Shown in pieces: positions 20,250 to 33,089 of a stretch of DNA of 64,000 nucleotides. Positions within the stretch are counted from its first letter, which is position 1. Every line of letters starts with the position of its first letter. Source of the DNA: Ephydatia muelleri. Lineage: Eukaryota; Porifera; Demospongiae; Spongillida; Spongillidae. The notes beneath the pieces are model-generated. The model did not search any database and was not told the origin of the DNA. It saw only the letters and a list, made by a program, of their open reading frames with translations. The stretch is taken from the NCBI GenBank assembly GCA_013339895.1, contig JABACO010000065.1:1-64000 (forward strand), read 5' to 3'. The translations under genes and the position numbers were made by a program.

Positions 20250-23200
20250 GTGTTAATGGTACCCCACTGTTGGTTAAAGGATTGATAAGGGCTCAGGTGT
20301 GTATTGAAGGATTTGAGTTTGTTGGAAATTTTGTGGTGTCTGGTGAGCTTGTGGTCGATGCCATTTTAGGGTTAGATTTCCTACAACAGCATAACTGTGT
20401 AATTGATGTTGGGAAAAAGTTGCTTAAGTTCCCATCAGTTGATCTTTCAGTTGGTCTTCAGGATGCTGGTAGGTGTAAACAAGTGACACAGTTTGTGGGG
20501 GTGGTAACTATGCATGAAATAACTGTCCCGGCAGTAAGTGAAATGGAGATCATAGTGAAACCATTGTGCAATGTAGGAAGTGGTATATGGATGATTGAAA
20601 ATAACCCAACTGTGTCGTGTGGTGTCATGGTGGCAAGGGCTGTGATGTGCTCTAACAAGGAAACCTTTCCAATTCGTGTTCTTAATCCTCGTGACTCTAG
20701 CATTGTTTTGCAGAAAGGGGTGGAGCTAGCAAAGATGGAGTTAATTGAACAAGATCTTGTACAACTGAATGCTGCATCTGTTGGAAAATCATCTGGGAAG
20801 GAGTCGTCTGTGGACCAGGCAGAGCTTTGGAACCTGGTATTGGGGGCAGGGGACCAACTCAACCAGAATGAAAAAGAGATGTTGTTTTCATTGCTGATGG
20901 AGTATAAAGATGTTTTTTCATTCAGGAGTAGTGACCTGGGTCATACATCTTTGTTGCAGCATAGAATCAATACGGGCTCCGAAGGTCCCATCCAGTGTCC
21001 TCCCCGTCGGATCCCTCAAGCACGCAGAGAGGATGTACGTCGACTCCTTAGAGAAATGCTGGACAATGGAATAGTGGAGCCATCAGAAGGGCCATGGTCC
21101 TCTCCCATTGTACTTGCGAAGAAAAAGGATGGAACATTGCGTTTTTGTGTGGATTACAGGAAGGTAAACACCATAACTAAAAGAGATGCTTATCCTTTAC
21201 CCAGAATCGATGATACGCTGGGCACTTTGGGGGGATCCAAATTCTTCACTACAATGGATCTAGCCAGCGGATATTGGCAGGTGGAAATGGCCCCGGAGGA
21301 TAGACCCAAGACAGCTTTTTCCACACCAGAGGGTTTATACCAGTTCAGGGTAATGCCTTTTGGGTTATGTAATGCGCCCGCCACATTCCAACGTTTGATG
21401 GATAGAGTGCTGGGCACCCTTAAGTGGTCCAGTTGTTTGGTATATTTTGATGACATAATTGTAGTGGGGAGCTCATTTGGTGATCATTTGCGACATATTG
21501 CTAGTGTCTTGATGAAGCTCCGGGAGGCGGGGCTGAAGCTTAAGCCTACAAAATGTAAATTTTTTCAAAAGCAGGTTGCCTTTTTGGGCCACATTGTGTC
21601 AGCTTGTGGAATTGCCACTGATCCAGCTAAAACGAAGGTGATTGCAAAATGGCCTACTCCGCAATCAAGAAAGGAAGTGCAGCAATTTTTGGGGTTAGCA
21701 AATTACTATCGAAGGTTTATAAAACCTTCGGGACTATTGCCAAGCCTCTTCATCGTTTAACGGAAAAGAACATAACTTTCCAATGGACTGATACCTGTCA
21801 ACAGGCATTTGATAACCTTCGTAAGTGTCTAATGACTTCCCCTATTCTTGCCCACCCAGATTGGTCAAAGAGCTTTATACTGGACACTGATGCAAGTGAC
21901 TGTGGTATTGGTGCAGTATTATCACAGGTTAACAGTGATGCTTCCGAGTGTGTAATTGCATATCCCGGGAGAAAAAAACGGCGTTATCGCGCGTTATCGC
22001 GCGTGAAAAACGGCCATAACAACGCCAAATTACGCGGTCTTCAAAACGCTGTATCTTCTTGATTGTGCAATATAGTGGAACTGCATTTTGCACATTTACA
22101 AAGCGGTCCTGTGTCTGTAGAAGTCCAAAGATGGTTTAGTTTGCGATGCATCGTTCGGAAGATATTCACAATCAACTTAGAGCAAGATTTCGCGGGCTTC
22201 AAGTACAAAACCCCGCGAAATCAAGCCCTTTACTTGAATGTGAATATCTTCGGAACGATGCATCGCAAACTAAACCATCTTTGGACTTCTACAGACACAG
22301 GACCGCTTTGTAAATGTGCAAAATGCAGCTCCACTATATTGCACAATCAAGAAGATACAGCGTTTTGAAGACCGCGTAATTTGGCGTTGTTATGGCCGTT
22401 TTTCACGCGCGATAACGCGCGATAACGCCGTTTTTTTCTCCCGGGTATGCTAGCCGGTCCCTTAGCAGACAAGAACAAAGATATTGTGTTACAAGGAGAG
22501 AACTTTTGGCAGTGGTGGAGTTTGTGAAACACTTCCGAGAGTACCTACTGGGTAGACGGTTCACATTAAGGACAGATCATGGCTCTCTAGTCTGGCTGAA
22601 AAACTTTAAAGAGCCTGAAGGACAATTAGCTCGTTGGCTAGAACGTCTTGAAGAATACGACTTTACAGTGGTTCATAGGCAAGGGTCACTACATAACAAT
22701 GCAGATGCCCTGTCACGAATCCCCTGTAGACAGTGTGGACGCAGTAGTCATTCTAAGGATGTACCTGAAGGATCGGCATTGGTGGGTGTAGTTAACAGTT
22801 TGCCTTTTCAGACATACACAGCTGAGCAAATGCGCCAGTTTCAATCCGTGGATCCCATCATTGGACCAGTTTACAATGCTGTTAGCCTAGGGGAGCTGCC
22901 ATCTTCCGAAGAATTGAATACCTGGGGGAGGGAAAGTAAGTGGTTATTACAGCAATGGGATTCTCTAGTTTTGGATAAAGGATTGTTGTGGAGAAAAGAT
23001 TTGGAAGATGCAAACAAATCCCAGTTTATTTTGCCCTATGTCCTGCACGATGAAGTACTTAAAGAACTTCATGAGGGAGCTGCTGGGGGACATCTCGGTA
23101 AAGGGAAAATGTTAGGGAGACTAAAGGAACGTTTGTATTGGCCTGGGTGTGGTGAGGATGTAGAGGAATGGTGCAAAAGGTGTGATATATGTGCAAGGAG

Positions 23201-24407
23201 GAAGTCTACCGCCCCAAAAAGAAGGGCTGGCCTGCAGACACTTCGAGCCGGGTATCCTATGCAGACAGTCTGTGTGGACATCATGGGTCCCCTACCAGAA
23301 ACCAACAGAGGTAGTAAGTATGTTTTAGTGGCAGCAGATTGTTTCACAAAATGGGTGGAGGTGTATGGCATTCCTAATCAAGAGGCCCTTACCGTTGCAG
23401 TGAAACTTGTTGACGAGATGTTTTGCCGTTTCTCTCCCCCGGAGCAGATTCACTCCGACCAAGGCCGTCAGTTTGAATCGGAGCTCATCAAAGAAATATG
23501 TAAACTGTTGCAGATTAAGAAATCTCACACTACACCTTACAGGCCACAGGGGAACGGGATGGTAGAGCATTTTAACCGGACTCTGCTGGACATGCTGGCT
23601 ACCGCAGTGGGAGACAACCCAGCTGATTGGGAGAACTATATTCACAAATTGTGTTTTGCATATAACACAAGTGTGCACTCTTCCACAGGTTATAGCCCAT
23701 TCTTCCTGATGTTTGGGCGCCAAGCAGCTATTCCTGTGAACCTCATGTACCCTCTAAGGCGGGAGGAGGAGGATAAGGAACTTCCAGATTTTGTGCAGGA
23801 GCTAAAGAAAAGGTTGCAGGATGCATATGCAAGCGTGAGAGTGCACTGCCAGTCTGAGCATCTCCGGCAGAAGGCTATTTATGACAGGAAGGCTCATGGG
23901 GAACAGTTAAAGGAAGGTGACTTGGTGTGGTTATTCTTACCAGAAGTGCCACGAGGTCAGTGCAGAAAGCTATTCCACCCATGGACAGGGCCATACACAG
24001 TGGTCAAGAATATGGGCAGCTGCACATACAAGATCAAGAACCAGAGAGGAGGGAGATATCAAATTGTTCACTTTGATAGACTAAAGCCCTGCATGAAACA
24101 GAGCACTGAGGCTGATGTACATCCCACCCCAGTAGAACGAACAAAACGTGCTGTAGTGCCTCAACAGACAAGGGTTGATGCCAATTCTCGCGTAAGTGAT
24201 GAGGACCTTCTGTTATCAGATGATGACGTTGAAGAAGGTGAGCATGAAGACCTTCCAGTGGACATCCCTGCTGGTCCTGCAGTAGGAGGAGCTCATGGAG
24301 AGCAGCACCCACCGCCTGCTGCACAAGAAGCACCTGAAGCAGAACGTCGCTATCCGATCCGTCAGAGGCGTGCCCCCGATCGCTATGGCCCCTACATCCA
24401 ACATTAA
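20213..24407 (+). pseudogene. Gypsy pol: protease end, RT, RNase H, integrase; interrupted
   Basis: RT motifs: RFCVDYRKVN, TTMDLASGYWQ, PFGLCNAPATFQ and catalytic YFDDIIV (about 21440-21460). RNase H starts at DTDASDCGIGAVL (about 21883) and is cut by the palindromic element at 21964-22445, then resumes with RREL and TDHGSLVWL. Integrase has HHCC (HEGAAGGHLGK...CKRCDICARRK), an intact DDE triad (VDIMGPL, HSDQGRQF, NGMVEHFNRTL) and a GPY motif (WTGPYTVV, about 23980). It ends at TAA 24405-24407. There is a frameshift at about 21725. The downstream 633-codon part is otherwise open, suggesting recent loss. Confidence 0.92.
21964..22445. mobile_element. 482-bp palindromic foldback element (MITE-like), copy 1
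   Basis: The two halves are near-perfect reverse complements around about 22205, with ends CCCGGGAGAAAAAAACGGCG. It interrupts RNase H of the Gypsy. The flanks repeat TAT (21961-21963 and 22446-22448), and joining them once gives an open RNase H frame, which supports a 3-bp target duplication. An identical-length relative is at 44162-44643. It has no coding capacity: apparent ORFs are the same peptide read from both arms. The single-stranded form could fold into a hairpin of about 240 bp. Confidence 0.92.
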
Positions 24408-24423
24408 AAAAGAAGGGGAGCAA
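24406..24423 (+). other. Polypurine tract of left-arm Gypsy
   Basis: A-rich then G-rich purine run directly before the 3' LTR at 24424, the usual plus-strand primer position. Confidence 0.8.
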
Positions 24424-24589
24424 TGTAACGGATCCGCCATGTTCACGCCTGCGCAGTCTCATTCGCAGACTCTTCTAGAACATTACGATTATGCCATTGT
24501 TTGTATATAAGGACTTATTTTTGTATGCATGTCAGTCTGTACTTTGTGCTAATCTCTAATATCTTGCTGCTGTGATTTGGCCACTTACA
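24424..24589 (+). repeat. 3' LTR (166 bp)
   Basis: Same length as the 5' LTR with one visible difference. Followed by the target duplication ACCA and then arm sequence CATAGCC. Confidence 0.93.
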
Positions 24590-24593
24590 ACCA

Positions 24594-25165
24594 CATAGCC
24601 ACATAAGCATATCCATAACATCTCATCTGTAAATAAATTACTGCACACAATAAAAATACTTCGCAATACAGGTATACACTGGTGTGCAGCTTGATTGCAC
24701 TTTAATTTGAGTTGCAATAATTGGAATAATTTTAGTAAGTGTTTTAAATATTGTCAGATCAATTTTGTACAATTTCATGTATACCAAACAGTCTGGTAAC
24801 GTTTTTACTATTTCACTAACAAAAGTAAATTATTAAAGTCTAAATTGAAGCTTGAACTAATTACTGTATTCTGCTAGGGTGTCATTTTGTTTATTGTTAA
24901 GCACATGCATATGCATTACACATGAAACCATTGTAAAGAAAAGATTTAAATACTTGCTTCTGTTTTGTATGTCAGTGGTAAGGTAAGATCTACCCTTGCA
25001 AGATACACAGTATGAGTATCAACTTCTTTATACCTCTTCTCAGATTTGACAAGGAGGAATACTCGTTTTTGATGTTCCTATTTCCACTGTATACATACTT
25101 TAGCCATAGCATTCAGTAACCTTTTAAAAAAATGCAGCAATCACTGAAATGAAAGCCATCCTGTC
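24594..25165. other. Shared arm sequence, non-coding
   Basis: Matches the right arm at about 55620-56180. AT-rich, no gene seen. Confidence 0.6.
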
Positions 25166-25169
25166 CCTT

Positions 25170-26588
25170 GAATGAAAAGTGGGCAAAACGAACTTCCACT
25201 ATGACTGAAAAGACCCAGTTTTATAACCTCCTAAAACCATTGAAACCTCTGAAACACAAGACACAAAGGTATAGTCTTTCAATGTGACCATTTAGCTCAT
25301 TATATTTGTGACATCCATTCCAGTTCTGAAAAATTATCACGTGAGGATGCAGAATCAGTTGAGCATGCTGAATCAGCTAAGGATGCATGTCATGGTATAG
25401 AGTTATAGATCAAGACAAAGCGACAAGAGAGAACACAATAAAATAAGTTATAAAAGAAATTATATTGCAGCATATACAACCAATACAACCAAAGTTGTCA
25501 GTATTATATAGAGAATAGGATTTCACACATACTCTCATATAAATTTGTGTTTTTCAGCCCACATGTATTTCAATCAACTGAAAGTGTTGAAAGTGTTGCA
25601 ACAGAAATGGTGAGTCAGTGCAACAAATTAAATTTGACCAGGCAATAATTCAATTGTTTCAAAAGACTTCAGGTGCACTGCTGCAAGAGATTGAACAAAG
25701 GCATACTGGGAAGGTCCAATCTTTTCTGGCAGTTCTCCAAGCTCTCCAGAATACAATATTGATAAGTATATAATATACTGTTTCCTAATCCATCTTATTA
25801 GTTTGCACTCATACAGCTGCCACATCTGCTTGGTGCCTTACATCAATTCAGAAGTGTGTTTCATTGGTATTATGGATCAACCACAGAGTTCCATAAGTAA
25901 TCCTTGAAACGCCACCCCCTTATTATAAAAATAAGACAAGGCAAAGCAAAGATTAACAATCCTACGTAACAGTAATTGCTTGGTAAAGAAGCACAATTTT
26001 TGCTGGTTGGAGTTCAGAATGATTTTTCAGAAGGGATGTCTGTCCTGATAAGCAAACTGTTTTTTCCTAAAGAAGTAAGTCCCAAAATTTGTAAGAGAAA
26101 TAAATCTATTATTAGTTTCTATAAGTGGCAGAACAATTTTTGCAAATGTTTACAACCTTGGTATATAGACAAGCTGAATGCTGTTTAATGGTAGTGAAGT
26201 TTGGGCCGGTAAAATTTTAAAGCAATACTTAAATCTTTATAGACAGTTGAAAGTTAACAATTACATGTTCAGTGGTGAAACAAAGAGCTTGTCTGACCTA
26301 ATGATCAGCTTCCTTAATACACAGATAGCTTTGGATAACATGCCAGTGCCTCAAGTGTAAGCAATTGTTGTAATTTGACTACTGGAATTTGAATATTAAT
26401 GTGATTGCAGGTTCTGCGGCACTTGTGATGAATGGTTGATTGTGCAACAAACTAAGATGCAGACTCCCTCAATACTTATAATTCACTGTGACAGGGTGTC
26501 AAATGATGGCCTTGCAAGAAACATTAACTCCTTGTTTCGTCATTCATCAGTAGCCTGTATAGAATCTTTCGTGGATCTGATTGTGTGA
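25170..26588 (+). CDS. Ubiquitin-specific-protease-like (C19) multi-exon gene remnant, left copy
   Basis: Small exons: LNEKWAKRTSTMTEKTQF... to a GTATAG donor (25268); SREDAESVEHAESAKDACHG to GTATAG (25394); FQKTSGALLQEIEQRHTGKV (about 25640-25750); LLVGVQNDFSEGMSVLISKL to GTAAGT (26074); an exon ending NMPVPQ at 26356; a 54-bp intron; then FCGTCDEWLIVQQTKMQTPS followed by ILIIHCDRV (26411 on), stop at 26586. The CxxC, QQTK and PSILIIHxxR pattern resembles the second half of the USP/UCH catalytic domain. I do not see the Cys-box or a complete His-box, so activity is doubtful. The last residues (SLFRHSSVACIESF) derive from a LINE fragment. Plus strand in the left arm, minus strand in the right. 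Confidence 0.5.
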
Positions 26589-27498
26589 TTTCTACACCCT
26601 GTTTGGAAAATGCCATCACACACTATAACAGCTGTGTTCCACCTCCCTACTTCCAACACTAAGTCATGACACTAAGTCATGACCATGCAGGGGAAGAGGA
26701 AAGAGGGAAGTTGTCATGACTAGCAGGAGTAGAAAGGTGTTATGGGAGGGGGAAAGATTGAAGATTGTCACTACAAGGATGCGGAGATAAGGGGTCAAAA
26801 CACTATATATGTTAAAAGACTGTTGCAGGTTGATATATGTTATTGGTTTGCAGAGTACTGTACTTGTGAGAACCTCTGTGAACTACTACAGAGTACTTTT
26901 GCTGGGGGTGTCTCAGGACTACTGCAACTGGAATGCATTTCACCAATATTCAAGCCCAGAATAGGGAAGATAATTATCTTTTTAAAGAGGCAGTAAGGTT
27001 ACTTGGTCATCCATCGACAACAACAAAATGCATCAGATGGCATTTTGGAGGCGTAAAAAGGTGAGAACTGTCATCAGACCAAACTCAGCTGAATAGGCTA
27101 TAGTTTTTTAAAACCTGAGTGTTAAAGCATAACTGTTCTGCCGTGCAAGCATTGCATTGGGTATGAAGTGGGCTGTATGCCTAGTGTAATGTGGTGTGTG
27201 GGATGTACCAACTAGAAATGTTTCATGGTGCACAGAAGCCAGAACTTTGTAGCGTTACACCTTGATTAGTTACACCAATTGGCATATCTATGACTTACAT
27301 CATCCAGATTTCACTTTACACTACGAATATACATATTTTCAAAACAGCAATTTTCTAGTGGCTATAAACAAATGAAGTTGTCAGTACTATATCCTATTAA
27401 GCAGACAACCCTGCATAAACAAACACGTCAATACTACGTACATTAATTGTGTATCTACTACAGTGCAAAATTACATGCTATTCAACACGGCAAGTTCT
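26589..27498. other. Arm sequence between USP-like gene and receptor-like gene
   Basis: No clear gene. The stretch about 26810-27200 is the ancestor-like form of sequence repeated in the spacer units (AGTACTCTGCAAACCAATA and CAACAGTCTTTTAAC on the complementary strand), so the macrosatellite was built from the 3' flank of the receptor-like gene as well as its tail. Confidence 0.6.
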
Positions 27499-30400
27499 TC
27501 AATCTTCACACAGTGGTTCTCTCAGATGATTGGTGACTGTCACAGTGGTGGTGCTGACAGTATAAGTTGTGGATTCTTCCAGCTCTGTAGGAACCATTAC
27601 TTCATATTTTCTTTCAAATATTCCATTTATTTTCTCTTTGGCTCGGTCATACGTGCTACAGGCCTTGAGGATGGCCACAATGAAATGGTACAAGACAGTC
27701 ACCAACAACATGGCAACATAGAGGCCCACTAAAACTGATACACTGATTTGTGTTTCATTTGAACTCTTACCTAGAATGTATGACATTGACATAGCTAGTG
27801 CTGTATAGTTAAGGAGGTACATCAGGTCAAGACAATTGTACAACCTATTGTAAGCACTAGTGTGTCTGTTGCATTTATCCATCTTCTGCAGTGGCTGTCC
27901 AAATGGCTGTATATTTGCTTGTAACAGCATGAACAGCATCACCAAGGTAGCCTGGATAGACAGAAGCAGAGATGGATTGTCAGAACTATACACTGGATTT
28001 AAGCTGTACATCACAACGACAAGCCAAAGCCTAGCTCCCAGCCACCATCGCCACTCCCCCTTATAGGGGGCATAGTGGGCATCATTCACTGGTTTGAACT
28101 TATTGGCCAACTTGTGGAGATAGTTGAACAGTCTGTTGTGTTCACTGTACCGTTCAATAATTGGAATGAAAGTGAGGGCAAAGGTGTAGGGGAGGAGGAA
28201 CAGGGTACATGTCATCACAGCGATTATAAATAAAGTAGCATGTTTTCCTTGAAGGTATTCCACATTTCCATCATAGAACCAGACATTCATATCACCACTG
28301 GGCAGGTGGACTGTGGAGTATGTGAAAATATCAATGACAGTTCTCAGCAATTTGGAATATGACAAGTAGATAAGAGTACAGAGGACTCCAACTGCTCTTT
28401 CTCCTATGATGATGGGAAATCTATAAAAACAGGAACTAGTGGAGGTGTTTGGAGATCGCTGAAGACAGTAGTGGCAGATCACAATGACTGTTAAGGTGAG
28501 GATGAGGAGGTAGGCTGGGAACACAAACTGAAGGCCAGCCTTGTCAGCATCATCCATACCATTATAGAAACACATGGGGATCCCAAGATCCAGGTTAATA
28601 AATGACACGATAATCTGCAATGATGGAATGGCTTGGTGGAAGAATATTGAACTATTGATCTGAATAATGTTGGCATAGAAGATGAGCCCATACAGAGTGC
28701 CTTGTGTTACAGTGAAGTTGAGGAAGAACAGTGCTGCCACCAGTAAGGCACCCAGCACTGCAAACATCACAAGTGTGATCAGCCACATATTTGAGCAAAT
28801 CCTGCATTGGGAAGAACCAAAGACCACACTATGGTTACCATGGCAGCTACCACAAATAATGCCAGTACGGCCTCCATTGCACAAATCACCAGGCCTGGCT
28901 AGAGACACCTTATCTATGGCACTATTGCAGTAATCCATAGGACAGGATGAAGCCAGTGCTGGATGGGTGCTATTGTACACACCAATCCAGTTAGGTTTAT
29001 TTCTTGTCACAGTACCATCTGATGCATCACAGACCACTCTGAATGATGTGAATAACTCTGAACAGCTACACTCCATCACACCAGTAGAAGAATTTGAAAT
29101 CAATGTGAACCCTGGCTCACATGGTAATAGTGTGACCTCAACAACTGTTGGAGTATTACTGGGATAATTAGACAGAAGCAGTTTAAGTGAAGCCATTTGT
29201 GGTCCATAGATTTGGTACTCCATCGTACCACATACTGTTCCTATCCACTGAGCTTTCTGCGTAGGTCCAAGTGTTATTTTTAAAGATGTAATACCAATGG
29301 TGTCAATTTGTGTGTAAACAACACTTGGTGATAGGTAATTCCCCTCATCTACTGAGGTAACATTAAATCTCACAGTTCTGCCAGGATATGTGATAACTTT
29401 TCCATGATACTGATTTGTGGCATTGCACAAGTTAGGATTGCTACAGCCACATAAGTGTACATACTTTGGAAAAGAGAGTAGTTGGATGTCATTGATGTCT
29501 TTATGGGAAGGGGTAGTGGTGATATAGCTAGTCAGGTTTGGACATATGCCAGACTGCATTAAAAGGTGGCCATTTGCTAGAACCCCAATGCAGTTATTGC
29601 AGTTATAAATGGAAGTGGCATATACAGAATGACCACCTTGCTGTGCATGATTATCAACAAAGGTGATAGAGAACATGTTGGTATGATAGTCACATATTAA
29701 TAAGCCGGTACAGTCTTTAATCAAGCGTATTGTGCACTTAATCAAACTCCGAGTTGTCTGTATGACCTTTTCATTGTCCCCAGCATTATACAGAGCACCA
29801 CCAAATCCAGTTGCTGCATTTCTAGAAAATTCTACTGCACACCCCTCATAGAAGTACAGTGGGACATTGTTAGACAGACTTATGGCCCCTCCATTCACTC
29901 CTGTGTTATTTGGGAATGTGATGTTACCATGAAGGTTAAGAAAACCATTTGTTCCTTAAATGGCTCCCAAGGGGGAGTTAGATGAAAACTGACTTCCAGT
30001 GAAGGTACTTCCAAAGATGTCCACCTTCATTCCATTGAAATAAATGGCCCCTCCTCTCAGCTCATCATAGTCATTACATGAGCAGAGGTTATCTTTAACC
30101 ATCACATCTTGAAGAATGAGGTGGTCAAATGGCTCAGCTTCTAAAGTAAAGATTTGATCATAATAATTAATAGAAGGACTCTAACTATAAATGGCATAGA
30201 CTGCTGCTCCGCCAATTGCAGTATTATAAGTAAATGTGGAGCCGCTAATTAACATTGACCTGACTGATACAACGAAAATAGCTCCTCCAATAGAAGCACT
30301 GTTATTCTGAAATGAACATTTTGTTATGTTCCCATCAACTGCTTTTCCATTCAGCTCCATATCATTACTGTTCAGAATATTTCTGAACACTCCAACCCAA

Positions 30401-32154
30401 GAAAACACAGCTCCACCAGCATTAATAGCGCTGTTGTTCTGAAATGTGCAGTTAGTGATGCCAAAATTACAGGCTATCCTATGCAGCACAACAGACCCAT
30501 TCTGCCCTCTTTCAAAATCGTAAGACCTAATATCATTTTCCCCAATGCCAAACACAGCACCACCATCAAGAGCTCTGTTGTTCTGAAATATACAATTTGA
30601 GATCCTTACATCACGTGCTATTCCATGTAACAATACAGCACCACCAGATCTAGTAACTTTGTTATCCTGAAATTTGCAGTTGTACAAACTCACACCAATA
30701 GCTGATAACAGCAACCCCACACCACCACCACCATCAGCAGTGTTGTTTTGAAATGTGCAGTGTGAGATGCTAACATTACCAGTTGATAACTGCAATAACA
30801 CACCACCACCAGTAGCAGCAGTGTTGTTTTGAAATGTGCAGTGTGAGATGCTAACATTACCAGTTGATAACTGCAATGACACACCACCACCAATATCAGC
30901 AGTGTTGTTCTGAAATGTGCAGTGTGAGATGCTAACATTACCAGTTGATAAATACAATGACACACCACCACCATGATTAGCAGTGTTGTTCTGAAATGTG
31001 CAGTGTGAGATGCTAACATCACTAGTTGCTAATAAAAACAATGACACACCACCACCACCATAAGCAACAACACCATAAAAAGAATCAGCACTGTTGTTCT
31101 GAAATGTGCAGTGTGAGATACTAACATCACCAGTTGATGAATGCAACCACACACCACCACCACAACCACTACCACCAGCAAAACCATAAGTAGCAGTGTT
31201 GTTTTGAAATGTGCAGTGTGAGATGCTAACATTACCAGTTGATACATGCAATGACACACCACCACCACCACCACCACCATCACTACCATCACCAACATGA
31301 TCAGCACTGTTGTTCTGAAATGTGCAGTGTGAGATGCTAACATCACCAGTTGATGAAAGCAACCACACACCACCACCACCGCCAAGACCACGACGACCAC
31401 CACCACCACCACTACCACCACTAAAACCATAAGTAGCAGTGTTGTTTTGAAATGTGCAGTTTGAGACGCTAACATCACCAGTTGATAAATGCAACGACAC
31501 ACCACCACCACCACCCCCATCATCATAAGTAGCACTGTTGTTCTGAAATGTGCAGTTTGAGATGCTAACATCACCAGTTAACAAATACAATGACACACCA
31601 CCACCACCACCACCACCGCCAGTGTTGTTTTGAAATGTGCAGTGTGAGATGCTAACATCACCAGTTGATAGATTCAACCACACAACACCATAATAACCAT
31701 TGTTGTTAATGAATAAACAGTATTCAATTTTGATACTACTCCTGTTAATAACTGATTCTGCAAATATTGTTGTGTTTGATTTGTCCTGAAATGTGCAATC
31801 CGTAATGAGAATGTTTTCTATCGATATAAGGTGTATACCGCAGTTAATGAATGTTATTCTCTCCGTGCTCAGCGTTTGTGCGGAAATGAATTCAAACACT
31901 CTACCTTCTCCTTCGCAGTGAACTGTGGTGTTTTTCATCGAAGATCCCACAATCGAGATGTTGCCTCTAGTGGAAACGTGACAGGGCGGCCCTGAAGATA
32001 TGCGATGCTCTCCATCGCTCAACACAAGATTCGTATTCAACTCGAGCTGTCCGCTGCATAGGTGCTCCTGTAAAGCATAGCCAGGTGGAATGGTAGCGGT
32101 GACCACATAGCTCCGAAGAACGAATAAAACAAACAACATCTGATGCATCATCAT
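27499..32154 (-). pseudogene. Pmp-like beta-helix / multi-pass membrane protein gene A (two in-frame stops)
   Basis: Starts at ATGATGATG (32154) with a signal peptide (LFVLFVLRSYVVTA) and ends at TGA 27499. One exon, about 1551 codons. The ectodomain has about 14 repeats of the type VSISHCTFQNNTA followed by a Gly-rich loop and VSLxLSTGN, a right-handed beta-helix of the Pmp (polymorphic outer-membrane protein) style with many N-x-T/S sites. A Cys-rich segment (CGSCHGNHSVVFGSSQCRIC) precedes about nine or ten hydrophobic segments and a short cytoplasmic tail ending REPLCED. Frame is kept throughout, but a TAG near 30181 and a TAA near 29956 (gene B has CAA) interrupt it. Its role is unknown; I infer a cell-surface receptor or adhesion protein. 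Confidence 0.88.
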
Positions 32155-32210
32155 TACTGTTTCGCAAAGTGATTTACGCACCGCAACTAAGTTATACAAT
32201 TATATTTTAT

Positions 32211-32253
32211 TTTTATATGACGTCACATCCGGAGTTCGTAATTCATGACCAAT
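32211..32253 (-). promoter_or_regulatory. CRE, TATA box and CCAAT upstream of gene A
   Basis: On the minus strand CCAAT (32249-32253) is followed by the palindrome TGACGTCA (32218-32225) and, directly abutting, TATAAAA (32211-32217), 57-63 bp before the ATG. The same arrangement is kept in the right arm before gene B. Confidence 0.7.
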
Positions 32254-33089
32254 GGACAAAGGCATAATTGGTTTCCCCTATGTAGAGAGAAGCACATGGT
32301 CAAATGAGCACCCACTAAAGTTTCTGAAAGTTACCTTTTTTATTTGTCTTTGTTCTTGCACTTCTAGAATTCGTTACTCACAGGATTCCCGCCTCTCTTA
32401 GTTGTCGTTTTAGTTGATAATGGGACTTTTTCATTGTGATTCCACTGATTCTATTTATTGTCTTTAATGCTCCAAATATCCATAATTCTGGTGCACTATA
32501 TCAGAGTGTTTTATTGTGATATGACATTAAACATTTTGGTTCCATTAGTTTTTATGTCTGTAAAGGAGAATGAAAGGGATCAGACTGCACGATTTGGCTT
32601 GCCAGACATTCGACAGCGTACGATCAACTAGTCACTATACTACCACGGTGAAACACACTTCAAAATCCACCACCAGAGGTCTTCCACTTCAGCATCATGA
32701 CTAATGACATTGTGTGGACGGAAGGGAGGGGGGGGGGGGGGGGGGGGGGGCTCAGCAATAATGGCATTGAGGGGCTCAGCCCCTCCAAACCTAACATTAA
32801 ATGGTACGTATATTGCATAATTAAAAGACCAATTGTTATCGATTGCGGCTCTACGCCTGTGTCCATCAATTTTAGAATGTATTGTCACTAGTCATCTGTC
32901 ACGTGCTTGACCGTAGGCCGGTTAACGTGGCGTGCATGGTGGTCGAAGCGTTACAAATTGCAGGTCATCATGCATGGTATTGTTGCAATGGCTAACTGTC
33001 CAGAGAAATTGCCTAACCTAAAATTGATTGTGAGCTGCCAAAGACTCGCTATTACGATAATTTGTAGTAGTTTTAATGTAATCATTCAT
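32254..33089. other. Shared arm sequence upstream of gene A
   Basis: Matches 47460-48310 in inverse orientation. Includes a run of 23 G at 32728-32750, 37 C in the other arm. Short frames here are interrupted and were not called. Confidence 0.6.

Larger units (their letters stand above)
19026..24589 (+). mobile_element. Ty3/Gypsy retrotransposon in the left arm only (5564 bp)
   Basis: Both LTRs are 166 bp (19026-19191 and 24424-24589), TGTAAC...TTACA, and I count one difference between them (C/T near the 3' end). The target duplication is ACCA (19022-19025 and 24590-24593). The uninterrupted site is read in the right arm near 56185. The interior has gag, protease, RT, RNase H and integrase in order, and an AAAAAAGAAGGGGAGCA-type polypurine tract before the 3' LTR. 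A 482-bp foldback element sits in RNase H. The near-identity of the LTRs points to recent insertion, later than the duplication or in only one copy. Confidence 0.96.

Noticed and set aside
22063..22368. Short ORFs inside the foldback element (also 44309-44566)
   Set aside because: The same peptides appear from both strands because the sequence is palindromic; no start context or family signal.
32640..32891. Overlapping ORFs around the poly-G tract (and 47665-47910)
   Set aside because: Reading through a homopolymer of uncertain length; frames differ between arms and contain no motif.
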